DNA of 37,631 nucleotides from an uncultured Alphaproteobacteria bacterium. GTDB lineage: Bacteria; Pseudomonadota; Alphaproteobacteria; RF32; CAG-239. This document shows positions 7,099 through 15,373 of this stretch, one piece after another (the first letter of the stretch is position 1; each line of letters starts with the position of its first letter). Position numbers and translations under genes: made by a program. The notes beneath the pieces were generated by a model. It was not told the origin of the DNA, made no database searches, and was given only the letters and a program-made list of their open reading frames with translations. The stretch is taken from the NCBI GenBank assembly GCA_944392205.1, contig CALXVV010000003.1, forward strand, positions 1 to 37,631, in the 5' to 3' direction.

Positions 7099-8922
7099 TT
7101 AGAACAATTTTAAGATTGATTGGCTAGCTTGGCTTGCAAGTGAGAGGGAATTAATGGCTAATTGTTGGCGGGTTTGGAGAGCCAGCATATTGGCTGATTC
7201 CTCGTTCATGTCCGCCAGCGTTAACTTATCCGCCCCCTCGGTCAAGACATTGACCAAGCTCTCGGTGAAATCCTGGCGGGTAGTGATGATGTTATAATTA
7301 TTCCCCAGTTCTGAGGAATAATTGCGGATAGAGTTTATGGCTGACGAAAGCTCCTCTATGGATTTATTTATATCTCCTTGGGTCTGCCACTCCAGAGTTG
7401 TGAGCCCCAAGGCCTGTGTCCCCATATCTTTGCCCTGCACCGCAAGAGCTGATTCTCCATCCTCGTTGAATTTAACGCTCAATTTGTCTGTTTGTAGCAA
7501 ATTTATCCCTTTATAAGAGGCATCTTTGATTAGTGCGTCATATTGATGTAAAATTTCTTGGTATTCACTGCTATCTTCAGCCTCTTGCTCGGGAATATTT
7601 ATCTGAGGCGGCTCCGGAGCCCAACCGTTCCAATTTATTTTTGATGTTGTTGCACTAAAATTATTCAGGGCAGTCAAATCGCCAATGGATACGTTTTTAC
7701 CAACAGAATAATCTTCCTCCGTTACCAGTGCCTTTTCTTGTGTATTGTCTTTCAAATCCAATATGCTTCCGGCCTTAAAAGTGATTGTGGCATCACTGCT
7801 CAACGTGGTGAAAAAAGATTGTCCAAATTGGCTTATTATCTGAGCAGAGCTATCTATGATTACCTCTGATCTGGTGGCTCGTATGAAGTATTGATTTGCC
7901 TGAGAATATATCTTTCCCTCTACTTCCAACGTGGCGTCTGATATATTCATGCCAAAATCATCAGCCGTGAGATGAATGATTGATGATTTGCCTATTATGG
8001 CATTGCCCTTACTTATGCTTAAACTAGACAATTTTAAAGTACCACTCTGAATATCCAGCGTATTGGCTCCGGCGCAAGCAATATCTTTTGCGACTATATT
8101 TGCTTGGCTTATAATATCTGAGCCTGTATAGCCATAAATCCCGTGCATATTGTTACCTTGTGAGGAAAGATTGATATTCCCTGATAATTCAAGTTTGTTG
8201 TACGCAATGATATTGGCACAAAGTTGGGTATTGCTTTCATCAACCTCAAAGTTTACATCTATGTTGCTGATTTTAGCTTCATCAAAAGCGTTAACACCAT
8301 ATAGGTTACCGCTTTGATTCCTTTTTATATTAATTCCAAGATCTGATAAAACAGTTCCCTTTCTGAGACAAATCGCGCTATTTGACATGTTCAGGTGAGA
8401 GAACTTTTCTGCTCCTGTATAGCCTGTGAAATATTCTGTTCCGACTAATTTTTGCCCATTCGTCAAATCAATATTTTCATTCTCAAAATAATTGATTGTT
8501 CCATAGACGCAGATGGTTTCTTTGCCGGCAGCAACTGCATCCTTGAGCTCTTGTGCGGTGCTGACAACCGCACCGTTCTCACCCACCATATTCTGAAGTT
8601 GTTCTTTGCTGGGAATCGCTTGCTCTAAAGCCTGGTTAGCAACAGCTTTGGCTTGCTCCAAAAATTCGGTAGCACTTTCCAAGGCCGTAGTAGCGGCTTT
8701 TATCGTGCTCACAGCCTGGCCCATACTGTCTAACAAAGCATTCAAATCATCAGCACGATCATTTAGGGAAAGTGCTGTATAGTAAGAACTTGGGTTATCT
8801 ATGGCGGAATTAACTTTATTACCGGTAGAGAGTTTATTTTGGGTAGAGGAGACCTGCCCGCTGATATTTTGCAGGCTCAACAAATTCGACCGCATACTCG
8901 CAGTTAAACTTATTCCGTTCAT
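7099..8922 (-). CDS. Flagellin with a beta-helix-like central insert
   Basis: Subunit of the flagellar filament. The N-terminal D0/D1 region (residues 1 to about 105) has SLQNISGQVSSTQNKLSTGNKVNSAIDNPSSYYTALSLNDRA, where LSTG and the N-P-x-x-Y pattern are typical. The C-terminal D1/D0 (about 452-607) has YDALIKDASYKGINLL, DFTESLVNVLTEGADKLTLADMNEESANMLALQTRQQLAINSLSLASQ and ends ILKLF. At 607 residues it is far longer than minimal flagellins. The extra region (about 110-435) begins TAQELKDAVAAGKETICVYGTI and continues as Asn/Ser/Ile-rich strands, resembling a pectate-lyase-like right-handed beta-helix. AGAGGA precedes the ATG. It lies just downstream of the double-FlaF gene. Flagellin identity is firm; the insert fold is inference. 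Confidence 0.93.
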   Translation of the reverse strand: MNGISLTASMRSNLLSLQNISGQVSSTQNKLSTGNKVNSAIDNPSSYYTALSLNDRADDLNALLDSMGQAVSTIKAATTALESATEFLEQAKAVANQALEQAIPSKEQLQNMVGENGAVVSTAQELKDAVAAGKETICVYGTINYFENENIDLTNGQKLVGTEYFTGYTGAEKFSHLNMSNSAICLRKGTVLSDLGINIKRNQSGNLYGVNAFDEAKISNIDVNFEVDESNTQLCANIIAYNKLELSGNINLSSQGNNMHGIYGYTGSDIISQANIVAKDIACAGANTLDIQSGTLKLSSLSISKGNAIIGKSSIIHLTADDFGMNISDATLEVEGKIYSQANQYFIRATRSEVIIDSSAQIISQFGQSFFTTLSSDATITFKAGSILDLKDNTQEKALVTEEDYSVGKNVSIGDLTALNNFSATTSKINWNGWAPEPPQINIPEQEAEDSSEYQEILHQYDALIKDASYKGINLLQTDKLSVKFNEDGESALAVQGKDMGTQALGLTTLEWQTQGDINKSIEELSSAINSIRNYSSELGNNYNIITTRQDFTESLVNVLTEGADKLTLADMNEESANMLALQTRQQLAINSLSLASQASQSILKLF

Positions 8923-8945
8923 AAGTCCTCTACATTTTTCTATTT

Positions 8946-8976
8946 AGTATACCAATTCTAATTATATATTTTTGAA
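8946..8976 (-). promoter_or_regulatory. Candidate flagellin promoter
   Basis: On the minus strand TATACT (8946-8951) is a good -10 element about 25 nt upstream of the flagellin ATG. The best -35 is weak (TTCAAA, 8971-8976, 19-bp spacing). I saw no convincing sigma54 or sigma28 element. Confidence 0.3.
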
Positions 8977-9014
8977 ATACCGGTTGCCAGAACAACAGAG
9001 GACTTTTCCACACA

Positions 9015-9046
9015 AAAAAGCTCCGTTTTTGCAAACGGAGCTTTTT
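9015..9046 (-). terminator. Terminator between the double-FlaF gene and flagellin
   Basis: A perfect 14-bp stem (9015-9028 with 9033-9046, core GCTCCGTTT/AAACGGAGC) and a 4-nt loop, with T runs on both sides. It lies 16 nt beyond the stop of the FlaF-like gene and separates it transcriptionally from the flagellin gene. Confidence 0.88.
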
Positions 9047-9061
9047 CAAAATACCTAAACC

Positions 9062-9733
9062 TTAGGCGACATTCTGGCAGGTGATAAGCCCTTCAGAAAT
9101 CTGCAAATTGGTATTAATCATGCTGTCAATAATCTTGTCATTAACATTATTGATATCTCTACCAATCTCCAAGGTCTTGGAAGAAACATAATCAGCCAGT
9201 TTAATCAGGTTAGATTTTGTTTCCTCCGGCAATTGAGTGTTCTTGGCCTTAGCCAAAGTCTTGATATAAACCCACAACTGCAGATTATTATCAAGAGCGG
9301 TAATCAGTTCCTCAGAATTGTTATTTTCACGAGCTGAAGAAAGATCAACCGCGCACTTCAGAAGAGAAAAAGCCTCCTCCTTGGCCAAAGAGTTTTTAAC
9401 AACGGCAAGCAAACCTTCAGAAATCTGCATATTGATATTTGCCAGACAATCAAAGTCAGACTTTGCCATTGAAACCCCCTTAGAAAGGGTCATTCTCTCA
9501 ACAAATTTAGAGAGTTTAAATAAATTATCCTTAATTTCCTGTGGAAGCAAATTCTTTGCGCTTTTCAGCGATGCTTCTATCTCTACCCACAACTTAAGAT
9601 TTTCATCAAGAGTCAGCAATTTCAGATGTTCATCATCGCTGCTGGCGGCTTTGGAAAGAGCCTGGGCAAAACCCATCATAATCTTGGCCTGTTCCTCTGC
9701 TTCTCTGATTTGCTCATTAGTGGTGTTATTCAT
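9062..9733 (-). CDS. Tandem-duplicated FlaF-like flagellin regulator
   Basis: FlaF is an alphaproteobacterial cytoplasmic protein of about 115-130 residues needed for flagellin synthesis and secretion. This 223-residue protein holds two copies. Copy 1 (about residues 12-118) has LTLDENLKLWVEIEASLKSAKNLLPQEIKDNLFKLSKFVERMTL and ends LANINMQISEGLLAV. Copy 2 (about 119-222) has ITALDNNLQLWVYIKTLAKAKNTQLPEETKSNLIKLADYVSSKTLEI and ends MINTNLQISEGLITC. Shared landmarks are L-D-x-N-L-x-L-W, L-P-x-E-x-K-x-N-L-x-K-L and N-x-Q-I-S-E-G-L. An AAGGAAG site precedes the ATG. Its place beside a flagellin gene fits the role. No flbT is visible nearby. FlaF similarity was recognised by eye. Confidence 0.75.
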   Translation of the reverse strand: MNNTTNEQIREAEEQAKIMMGFAQALSKAASSDDEHLKLLTLDENLKLWVEIEASLKSAKNLLPQEIKDNLFKLSKFVERMTLSKGVSMAKSDFDCLANINMQISEGLLAVVKNSLAKEEAFSLLKCAVDLSSARENNNSEELITALDNNLQLWVYIKTLAKAKNTQLPEETKSNLIKLADYVSSKTLEIGRDINNVNDKIIDSMINTNLQISEGLITCQNVA

Positions 9734-9753
9734 TTACGCTTCCTTATAAAAAA

Positions 9754-9783
9754 TTAATACGATTCCAATATAACAAGTTTCAA
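9754..9783 (-). promoter_or_regulatory. Candidate promoter of the double-FlaF gene
   Basis: On the minus strand TTGAAA (9778-9783) and TATTAA (9754-9759) are spaced by 18 bp, about 20 nt upstream of the start codon. A GAATC sequence (GANTC, the CcrM methylation motif) lies in the spacer, but single GANTC sites are common by chance. Confidence 0.35.
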
Positions 9784-9824
9784 GCTTATTTAAATAGCAA
9801 AAAAGATTTCATCCACTTAAAAAA

Positions 9825-9866
9825 TCTGCTCCGGAGATTGGGGAAAAGCCCGGAGCAGACTTTTTT
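9825..9866 (-). terminator. Terminator downstream of flgH
   Basis: A 10-bp perfect stem (TCTGCTCCGG at 9825-9834, CCGGAGCAGA at 9850-9859) with a 15-nt loop and T-rich flanks on both strands. It lies about 100 nt after flgH and would end the flgFGAH transcript. Confidence 0.75.
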
Positions 9867-9962
9867 AGGGAAAAACAGTTCCTTACTGGAGCTGTACAAT
9901 TTAAGAAAAAATTGGGGAGACTTTTTCTTAAATGGGTTCACATAATAATAGGAAACTCTTTC

Positions 9963-10724
9963 CTAGAACGGTGCGACGATATCCAAAATCTGGCGCCCAT
10001 AACGAGGCTGTTGAACATCGGTAATGACACCCTCTCCGCCGTAAGAAACTCTGAGTTCGGCGATTTTACTCGATTCGATGGTATTATCAGAGGTAATATC
10101 GGCCCTTCTGATGATACCGCGCACGGTGAGCTTTCTAAGCTCGTAGCTGACACGGATCTCTTGCGTTCCCTCAATCACCAAATTTCCGTTCGGCAATACC
10201 TGAGTAACCACCGCCGCCATGGTTAAATCGATTTTTTCCTGACGGTCAATTTTACCATCGCCTGAAATCTCGCGGTTAGAATTGATATCAACCAAGTTAT
10301 CTTTATCAACCGCACCGGGGAAAACCTTATTCAAGTAGCTTTCATAGCCAAAGAATGAGCCAACGCCGATGGAATCTTTGTTATCATCACGATTCTGCTC
10401 CATCTCATTTTCCATCAAAGCCGTATCTTGGGCAGAAACCTTAACCGTGATGATATCTCCGACTTTTGATGCTCTCTGGTCCTTAAAGAACCCGCTGGCA
10501 CCTGGCTTCCACAAAGAGTTAGCCGCCGGCTTGGCATTGTTTACTTGCGGCATTGGTAGTGAAACTGGCTCATAATTCTTAGCCTCTACCGGATTAACAA
10601 TCGGTGTCATGGGCGGTTCCTCCCCCACTCTCTGCAAACGAGACCACATTCCGCATCCAGACAAAGATGTTGCCATCAAAAGGACAACCACTCCTCGTCT
10701 GATATTTTTTGTTTTTTCTAACAT
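9963..10724 (-). CDS. flgH: Flagellar L-ring lipoprotein FlgH
   Basis: Outer-membrane ring protein of the flagellar basal body. The 253-residue precursor has a lipoprotein signal with lipobox LSGC (Cys24). The conserved core follows: SLWKPGASGFFKDQRASKVGDIITVKV, then VVTQVLPNGNLVIEGTQEIRVSYELRKLTVRGIIRRADITSDNTIESSKIAELRVSYGGEGVITDVQQPRYGRQILDIVAPF, the hallmark FlgH C-terminus. Length is normal. A GGGGAGC site lies upstream. It is the last gene of the flgF-flgG-flgA-flgH set and is followed by a terminator; flgI is not adjacent. Confidence 0.96.
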   Translation of the reverse strand: MLEKTKNIRRGVVVLLMATSLSGCGMWSRLQRVGEEPPMTPIVNPVEAKNYEPVSLPMPQVNNAKPAANSLWKPGASGFFKDQRASKVGDIITVKVSAQDTALMENEMEQNRDDNKDSIGVGSFFGYESYLNKVFPGAVDKDNLVDINSNREISGDGKIDRQEKIDLTMAAVVTQVLPNGNLVIEGTQEIRVSYELRKLTVRGIIRRADITSDNTIESSKIAELRVSYGGEGVITDVQQPRYGRQILDIVAPF

Positions 10725-10745
10725 GTTAATAGCTCCCCAACTATT

Positions 10746-11441
10746 TTATTGAACTTCCACTGTCTCGGCATCAACCACCCGAGCCCTAAACTTTTTACCG
10801 CTCTTGGTATTTTCCACCTTTATAAGCTCTCCCTTAGCTCCATCTTCTTGAGCAATAGCTTGTGCGGTAATTTGCAATCCTTTGGAGCGGTATATTGATG
10901 TTACCAACGCTCCTTTTTTCATGATAATTTTTGGTCCGATATCTCTCTCATTTATCAAGCGCCCCGGTTTCAAAGTTCTTTTGGCCTCCATCCCGACCAA
11001 TTTTTCCTTAGCTGTTATATCGGCATCTTTTATACGATTAAGCCGCATAGGCACCAACTCGAGCTTGTCTTCGGTGATTTCCTCACCTTTGGCAATTTCT
11101 TCTACCGGAACAAAGGCCTCGCCCAAAACATAAAATTTCCCTGTTAAGTTTGTGGAGGAATAATGTTTCCCATCGGCAAAAATTTCCGCATTGGCAGAAA
11201 AAGTTCCCTGCTCGTCATTAATCTTCATCTGTGAAATCATAATCTTGGCCTGTTCCGCATCCTCAATAACAAAGACCGTCTGACCGCCGAAAAATTCCAT
11301 TTCCAGCTTTTCATCGTGCCCTTGTTCAACAAACTCTTTTTGCAAAGCAGCCATAAACTCGGCATCATTAAGCAACACCGTTGCTTTTGCGGGCAAAGCC
11401 AATAAGCAAATTCCGATTATGATCCCCCAAAATTTAGACAT
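10746..11441 (-). CDS. flgA: Flagellar P-ring assembly chaperone FlgA
   Basis: Periplasmic protein that assists P-ring (FlgI) assembly. The 231-residue product has a signal peptide (MSKFWGIIIGICLLALPAKA) and a C-terminal SAF-type domain (about residues 105-231) with GEAFVPVEEIAKGEEITEDKLELVPMRLNRI, the AKRTLKPGRLINERDIGPKIIMKKGALVTSIY stretch typical of FlgA, and a final KVENTKSGKKFRARVVDAETVEVQ. Size fits. The start is 12 nt after the flgG stop, so it is likely co-translated. The flgF-flgG-flgA-flgH order is the common alphaproteobacterial arrangement. Confidence 0.94.
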   Translation of the reverse strand: MSKFWGIIIGICLLALPAKATVLLNDAEFMAALQKEFVEQGHDEKLEMEFFGGQTVFVIEDAEQAKIMISQMKINDEQGTFSANAEIFADGKHYSSTNLTGKFYVLGEAFVPVEEIAKGEEITEDKLELVPMRLNRIKDADITAKEKLVGMEAKRTLKPGRLINERDIGPKIIMKKGALVTSIYRSKGLQITAQAIAQEDGAKGELIKVENTKSGKKFRARVVDAETVEVQ

Positions 11442-11452
11442 CCGTCAAAACC

Positions 11453-12241
11453 CTACTTCAACTGATTAATAGTGTTCAACATTTGGTCTGCGGTAGAGAT
11501 AATTTTCGAGTTCATCTCATAAGCACGCTGCGCTGAAACCAACTCAGTAATTTCCGTTACTGCATTGACGTTAGAGGTAGAAAGATACCCCTGCAAAACC
11601 GAGCCAAAACCCTCAGCATCCGGATTATCCAAAATCGGCGCACCGGAAGCCTCCGTTTCCAAAAAGAGGTTATTACCCATAGCTTCCAAACCAGCCTCAT
11701 TGACAAAGGTGGCAAGCTCCAACTGTCCGACGTTTACCTCATCGGTTTCACCGTCTTGTTTAACCCAAACCTCTCCGGAATTGTTAACATAAACCTCTGT
11801 TGCATCATCGGGAATGGTAATTTCGGGCTGCACGATATAGCCATCATGGGTAACAATCACACCATCGCCGTTGCGTTGGAAGGCGCCATCACGCGTATAA
11901 GCAATTCCCTTACCCTCCGGCAATTCGACCTGAAAATATCCGCGCCCTCTGATAGCCAAATCCAAATCATTATTGGTATTGGTCAATCCACCACCTTCGG
12001 TAATACGATAAACCGCCGCTGTCCTAACACCCAAACCAAGCTGAATACCTGAAGGAACAATTGTATTATCAGCGGTTGAGGCAGCACCCGGACGAATAAT
12101 GTTTTGGTACAACAAATCATTAAATTCGGCTCTGCGTTTGGTATAAGCGGTTGTGTTCATGTTGGCGATGTTGTTGGCAATCACATCAACATTGGTCTGC
12201 TGCGCGAGCATTCCGGTTGCACCAATATGTAAAGATCTCAT
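11453..12241 (-). CDS. flgG: Flagellar distal rod protein FlgG
   Basis: Distal rod subunit of the basal body. The 262-residue protein starts MRSLHIGATGMLAQQTNVDVIANNIANMNTTAYTKRRAEFNDLLYQ (rod N-terminal motif with the conserved ANNIANxNT) and ends GYLSTSNVNAVTEITELVSAQRAYEMNSKIISTADQMLNTINQLK, the canonical rod/hook C-terminal helix. The middle (AIRGRGYFQVELPEGKGIAYTRDGAFQRNGDGVIVTHDGYIVQPEI) is FlgG-specific. Length is the family norm. A GGGGGAA site precedes the ATG. Confidence 0.97.
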   Translation of the reverse strand: MRSLHIGATGMLAQQTNVDVIANNIANMNTTAYTKRRAEFNDLLYQNIIRPGAASTADNTIVPSGIQLGLGVRTAAVYRITEGGGLTNTNNDLDLAIRGRGYFQVELPEGKGIAYTRDGAFQRNGDGVIVTHDGYIVQPEITIPDDATEVYVNNSGEVWVKQDGETDEVNVGQLELATFVNEAGLEAMGNNLFLETEASGAPILDNPDAEGFGSVLQGYLSTSNVNAVTEITELVSAQRAYEMNSKIISTADQMLNTINQLK

Positions 12242-12262
12242 AATTTTATTCCCCCTAAAAAA

Positions 12263-13006
12263 TTATGCCAATTGCGCATAGGTTGATATTGTGTTAGACA
12301 GACGATCATGCTCGTTATCAATCATCTGCTGAACATATTCATAAGAACGTTGAACTTTAATAAGCTTAGTCATTTCCTCAATTGGGTTGACATTGGATTT
12401 CTCGACCACACCTTGAGCAACTCTGACATTGTTGTTGCCAACCGTCATGGCATTGCCCTCGGTATTTTCAAACATCGTACCCGCAACCTTAAGAAGTTTT
12501 TGGTTATCGGCAAAAGTTACCAGTTTAAGACGCCCGATAACCCCGTTTTCGGTCATAACATCTCCACTCTCGGTGATAGAAATTTCTTTCTCTCCGGGAG
12601 CAAAGAAAAATGGCTCATTATTTTCAGATAAGACGATGGCGCCGTCATTAGTAACTAATTTTCCGTCGGCATCCAAAGAGAACTGGCCTTTGCGGGTATA
12701 CATCTCTCCGGCACCGGTCTCCAAACAGAAAAACGCATCGCCCTGAATTGCTAAATCAAAAGTATTGCCGGTTTCTTCAAAAGCCCCCTCGGCAAAATTC
12801 TGAAAACTGCCATAATCTTCGGTAAAATAAAGCGGCGTGCGGCCAATCCCCACAGCCTCAGGTGTTTCCACCAAAAAAGAAGTAAACAATGCATCATCTT
12901 GCTTAAAACCAGAGGTATTCATATTGGCCATATTGTTAGAAACGATATCCATTTGTTTCCACAAGGCCATCTGGCGAGACAACGCGATATAATTTATATT
13001 ATCCAT
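12263..13006 (-). CDS. flgF: Flagellar proximal rod protein FlgF
   Basis: Proximal rod subunit. The preferred product (247 aa) begins MDNINYIALSRQMALWKQMDIVSNNMANMNTSGFKQDDALF (rod N-terminal motif) and ends VAQGVVEKSNVNPIEEMTKLIKVQRSYEYVQQMIDNEHDRLSNTISTYAQLA. The middle has GNTFDLAIQGDAFFCLETGAGEMYTRKGQFSLDADGKLVTNDG, as in FlgF/FlgG. I chose the ATG at 13006 because a GGGGA site lies just upstream; an in-frame ATG at 13024 has none. It is first in the rod operon, 21 nt before flgG. The unusual N-terminus compared with FlgG distinguishes it as FlgF. Confidence 0.93.
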   Translation of the reverse strand: MDNINYIALSRQMALWKQMDIVSNNMANMNTSGFKQDDALFTSFLVETPEAVGIGRTPLYFTEDYGSFQNFAEGAFEETGNTFDLAIQGDAFFCLETGAGEMYTRKGQFSLDADGKLVTNDGAIVLSENNEPFFFAPGEKEISITESGDVMTENGVIGRLKLVTFADNQKLLKVAGTMFENTEGNAMTVGNNNVRVAQGVVEKSNVNPIEEMTKLIKVQRSYEYVQQMIDNEHDRLSNTISTYAQLA

Positions 13007-13090
13007 TCTATTTTCCCCAATCATTTTGGATAATTAAAACTTGTTGCCATATGATATGCAAAAGTCGTGCCAATTTTATAAACCGCACAA

Positions 13091-13123
13091 AAAAAAAGGT
13101 GATAACCATATGGTTACCACCTT
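13091..13123 (-). terminator. Terminator of the unknown gene at 13140-13712
   Basis: A 13-bp stem (13096-13108 with 13111-13123, one G-U pair) with a very tight loop is followed on the minus strand by a run of T, 16 nt beyond the stop codon. Confidence 0.85.
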
Positions 13124-13139
13124 CTAATCAGAATAGCTT

Positions 13140-13712
13140 TTATGCCTCCACAAAAGCGGAAAATTGGGGGTTATATGCGACAAAGGCCTTATAAAGCCGA
13201 GCATCAAAATCATGCCCGACCCACAAGGTCTCCCAACACTGCCGCACACTTCTCTTTTCCACCTTGCGCCGCAGACACTTGAAAGAGTACGCCTTGTCCA
13301 ACAACAGAGACTTTCCGCAGAAGATTCTGATATCTTCCTCGCTCATGGCCTTGAAAGAAAGTTTCTGCACGCCCCAGCGTTGCATATTGGCAGCCCAACT
13401 CTTCCAAACCTCGCCTTCCCATTTGGGCGATAGCAAATCAATAAACTGGCCGGCAAGCACCAGAATTTCCCTTGCCGTCATGTTGGCCTGCAAAGGCAGT
13501 TGACATACTTGCCGCAAGAGCTCTCGCGCTTCTTGTTTGGTAAAACGTTTGTAGCAATGAATTGCTCCCAATCGAAACGCCTCAATCAAACCGGCAGCAT
13601 TAAGAGTCATCACCTCCACCGGTCCCGCAGTTTTAAGCAATGAAATTTTCACCACTTCTTCTTGCCCGAAAGCTTTGTTAGCTTGTTCAAGGGGCTGTCT
13701 AAAATTTTTCAT
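13140..13712 (-). CDS. Conserved-looking hypothetical protein
   Basis: I do not recognise this 190-residue protein. It has no signal peptide or membrane segment and looks like a soluble, mostly helical, basic protein. It is rich in Trp and Cys in the middle and end (PKWEGEVWKSWAANMQRWGVQK, CLRRKVEKRSVRQCWETLWVGHDFDARLYKAF). It lies downstream of era, where recO is often found in alphaproteobacteria, but the sequence lacks RecO hallmarks. No good ribosome-binding site precedes the ATG, so the start is uncertain. A strong terminator follows. The reading frame is coherent and codon use resembles neighbours, so it is probably real. Confidence 0.65.
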   Translation of the reverse strand: MKNFRQPLEQANKAFGQEEVVKISLLKTAGPVEVMTLNAAGLIEAFRLGAIHCYKRFTKQEARELLRQVCQLPLQANMTAREILVLAGQFIDLLSPKWEGEVWKSWAANMQRWGVQKLSFKAMSEEDIRIFCGKSLLLDKAYSFKCLRRKVEKRSVRQCWETLWVGHDFDARLYKAFVAYNPQFSAFVEA

Positions 13713-13812
13713 AATTTAATATAGATTTAGAGAACCAATAAGAAATAAATCTTATTTATTCCCTAGCATTAAAAAATATTAATGTCAATCAAGCTGAAAC
13801 ACCAAAAGAATT

Positions 13813-14715
13813 TTAGGCATTAAAATCCAAATTCCAGGTAGTATAGCGTGCGGCATCTTCCTGCCAATTTTCTCTGACTTTTACAAACAAGAAGAGATGC
13901 ACTCTTTCTTCCAAAAGATCTTCTATTTCTTTTCTGGCCGCCTGCCCGATGCGTTTAATCATCTGCCCACCATGCCCCAAGACAATAATCTTTTGATTAT
14001 CTTTCTCAACATAAATAGTAATTTCCGCACGAATAGAACCGTCTTCCCGCCGTTCCCAGAGCTCAGGCTCCACCGTCAAAGCATAAGGAAGCTCCTGGCG
14101 CAAAAAAAGAAACAACTTTTCTCTCACGATTTCCGCCGCCAACAATTTTAGCGGCATGTCAGAAATCTGGTCCTCCGGATAATACCACGGGCTCTCCGGC
14201 AAATGCTCCGCCAGATATTTATAAAAATCATCCGTACACTGCCCATTCAAGGCCGAAATAAAGAATGTTTCTTTGAATTTTCCCTCTTGGTTTATAGCCT
14301 GGCTTAGGCCAAGTAGTTTTTCTTTTGCCACCAAATCTATTTTATTTAAAACTAAAACCGCCTCTATTTTGCGTTTATTGAGCTTGGCAATAATACTTCT
14401 GGTTTCATCATCAAAACCGCGCTTAGCATCCACCACCAAGACAACAATATCAGCATCCAAAGCACCTTCCCAAGCAGAGCCGACCATTGCCCTGTCAAGC
14501 CTCCGTTTAGGCTTAAAAATACCGGGCGTATCCACAAAGATGATTTGCGTGTTATCATAAATACCAATCCCCTTCACCAAAGTCCTGGTCGTCTGAACCT
14601 TAGGCGAAACGATTGAAACCTTTGAGCCCACAAAATTATTGGTAATGGTAGATTTTCCGGCGTTCGGCGCCCCGATAAGCGCCACAAATCCACACCTGGT
14701 GGCAGTCTCGCTCAT
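13813..14715 (-). CDS. era: GTPase Era
   Basis: Essential GTPase that binds 16S rRNA and acts in 30S assembly. The 300-residue protein has G1 GAPNAGKS (15-22), a switch region with SPKVQTTRT, G3 DTPG (62-65) and G4 NKID (124-127). The C-terminal KH domain (about residues 205-290) contains KIIVLGHGGQMIKRIGQAARKEIEDLLEERVHLFLFVKVRENW, the Era signature. Length is typical. Its start overlaps the rnc stop by 4 nt (ATGA), a coupling seen widely for rnc-era. It ends the conserved block running down from rpoZ. Confidence 0.97.
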   Translation of the reverse strand: MSETATRCGFVALIGAPNAGKSTITNNFVGSKVSIVSPKVQTTRTLVKGIGIYDNTQIIFVDTPGIFKPKRRLDRAMVGSAWEGALDADIVVLVVDAKRGFDDETRSIIAKLNKRKIEAVLVLNKIDLVAKEKLLGLSQAINQEGKFKETFFISALNGQCTDDFYKYLAEHLPESPWYYPEDQISDMPLKLLAAEIVREKLFLFLRQELPYALTVEPELWERREDGSIRAEITIYVEKDNQKIIVLGHGGQMIKRIGQAARKEIEDLLEERVHLFLFVKVRENWQEDAARYTTWNLDFNA

Positions 14716-15362
14716 TTGGATATCCGCTCCAACATTTTAGCGGCGGCATCGAATTCTGCCAATTTTTTGTTATGTCCATGCCCCAAGACATCTGCCGCAC
14801 CTTCAACCTTAAGGCGCACGGTAAACCTTGGTGCATGCTCCGGCCCATCACGCCCGATAATTTCATATTGAGGCACCCCAAGGCCTTTGACATGGGCAAC
14901 TTCCTGCAAAGTTGTTTTGGCATCTTTAGGCGGCGCCACACGCTTATCAATCAAATCTTTCCAATGCAAGTTCACAAAATTAATGGCAGCATCAACACCA
15001 CCGTCAATATAAATGGCACCGATAACCGCCTCGCACACATCACAAAGCACACTTTCGTTTTCTCTGATATCCTCATCGGCCACAATCATAAACTTGCCAA
15101 GATTAAGAATTCTTGCCACTTCGGCCACAGTTTCCTTGCAAACAAGGGCCGTAAACCTCTGCGATAGATTTCCCTCCGGCTCGGATGGAAATATCTTGTA
15201 AAGCAAAGATGCCACCGAAACCCCCAAAACTCTATCGCCCAAAAATTCCAAACGCTCATAGTTTTTGGCCACATGAGAATTAACTGAGGAATGCGTCAGA
15301 GCAATCTTCAAAAGATTTTTATCCCTAAACGAGTGTTGGAGTGTATTTTCAAGCTCTTCCAT
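14712..15362 (-). CDS. rnc: Ribonuclease III
   Basis: Double-strand-specific endoribonuclease for rRNA and mRNA processing. The 216-residue protein carries the RNase III signature ERLEFLGDRVLG (residues 36-47) and the second acidic catalytic cluster CDVCEAVIGAIYIDGG (about 107-122). The C-terminal double-stranded-RNA-binding domain (about 145-216) has TTLQEVAHVKGLGVPQYEIIGRDGPEHAPRFTVRLKVEG and a Lys/Ala-rich final helix. AAGGGAAAA precedes the ATG. It is coupled to era and lies 11 nt after lepB. Confidence 0.96.
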   Translation of the reverse strand: MEELENTLQHSFRDKNLLKIALTHSSVNSHVAKNYERLEFLGDRVLGVSVASLLYKIFPSEPEGNLSQRFTALVCKETVAEVARILNLGKFMIVADEDIRENESVLCDVCEAVIGAIYIDGGVDAAINFVNLHWKDLIDKRVAPPKDAKTTLQEVAHVKGLGVPQYEIIGRDGPEHAPRFTVRLKVEGAADVLGHGHNKKLAEFDAAAKMLERISK

Positions 15363-15373
15363 AAGCTTTTCCC

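Noticed and set aside
8980-9000. TGGCA-containing sequence upstream of flagellin as a sigma54 promoter
   Set aside because: The required GC at the -12 element is absent at the right spacing.
13140-13712. Assignment of this gene as recO
   Set aside because: Position fits but the N-terminal OB-fold signature and zinc-finger cysteines of RecO are not visible.
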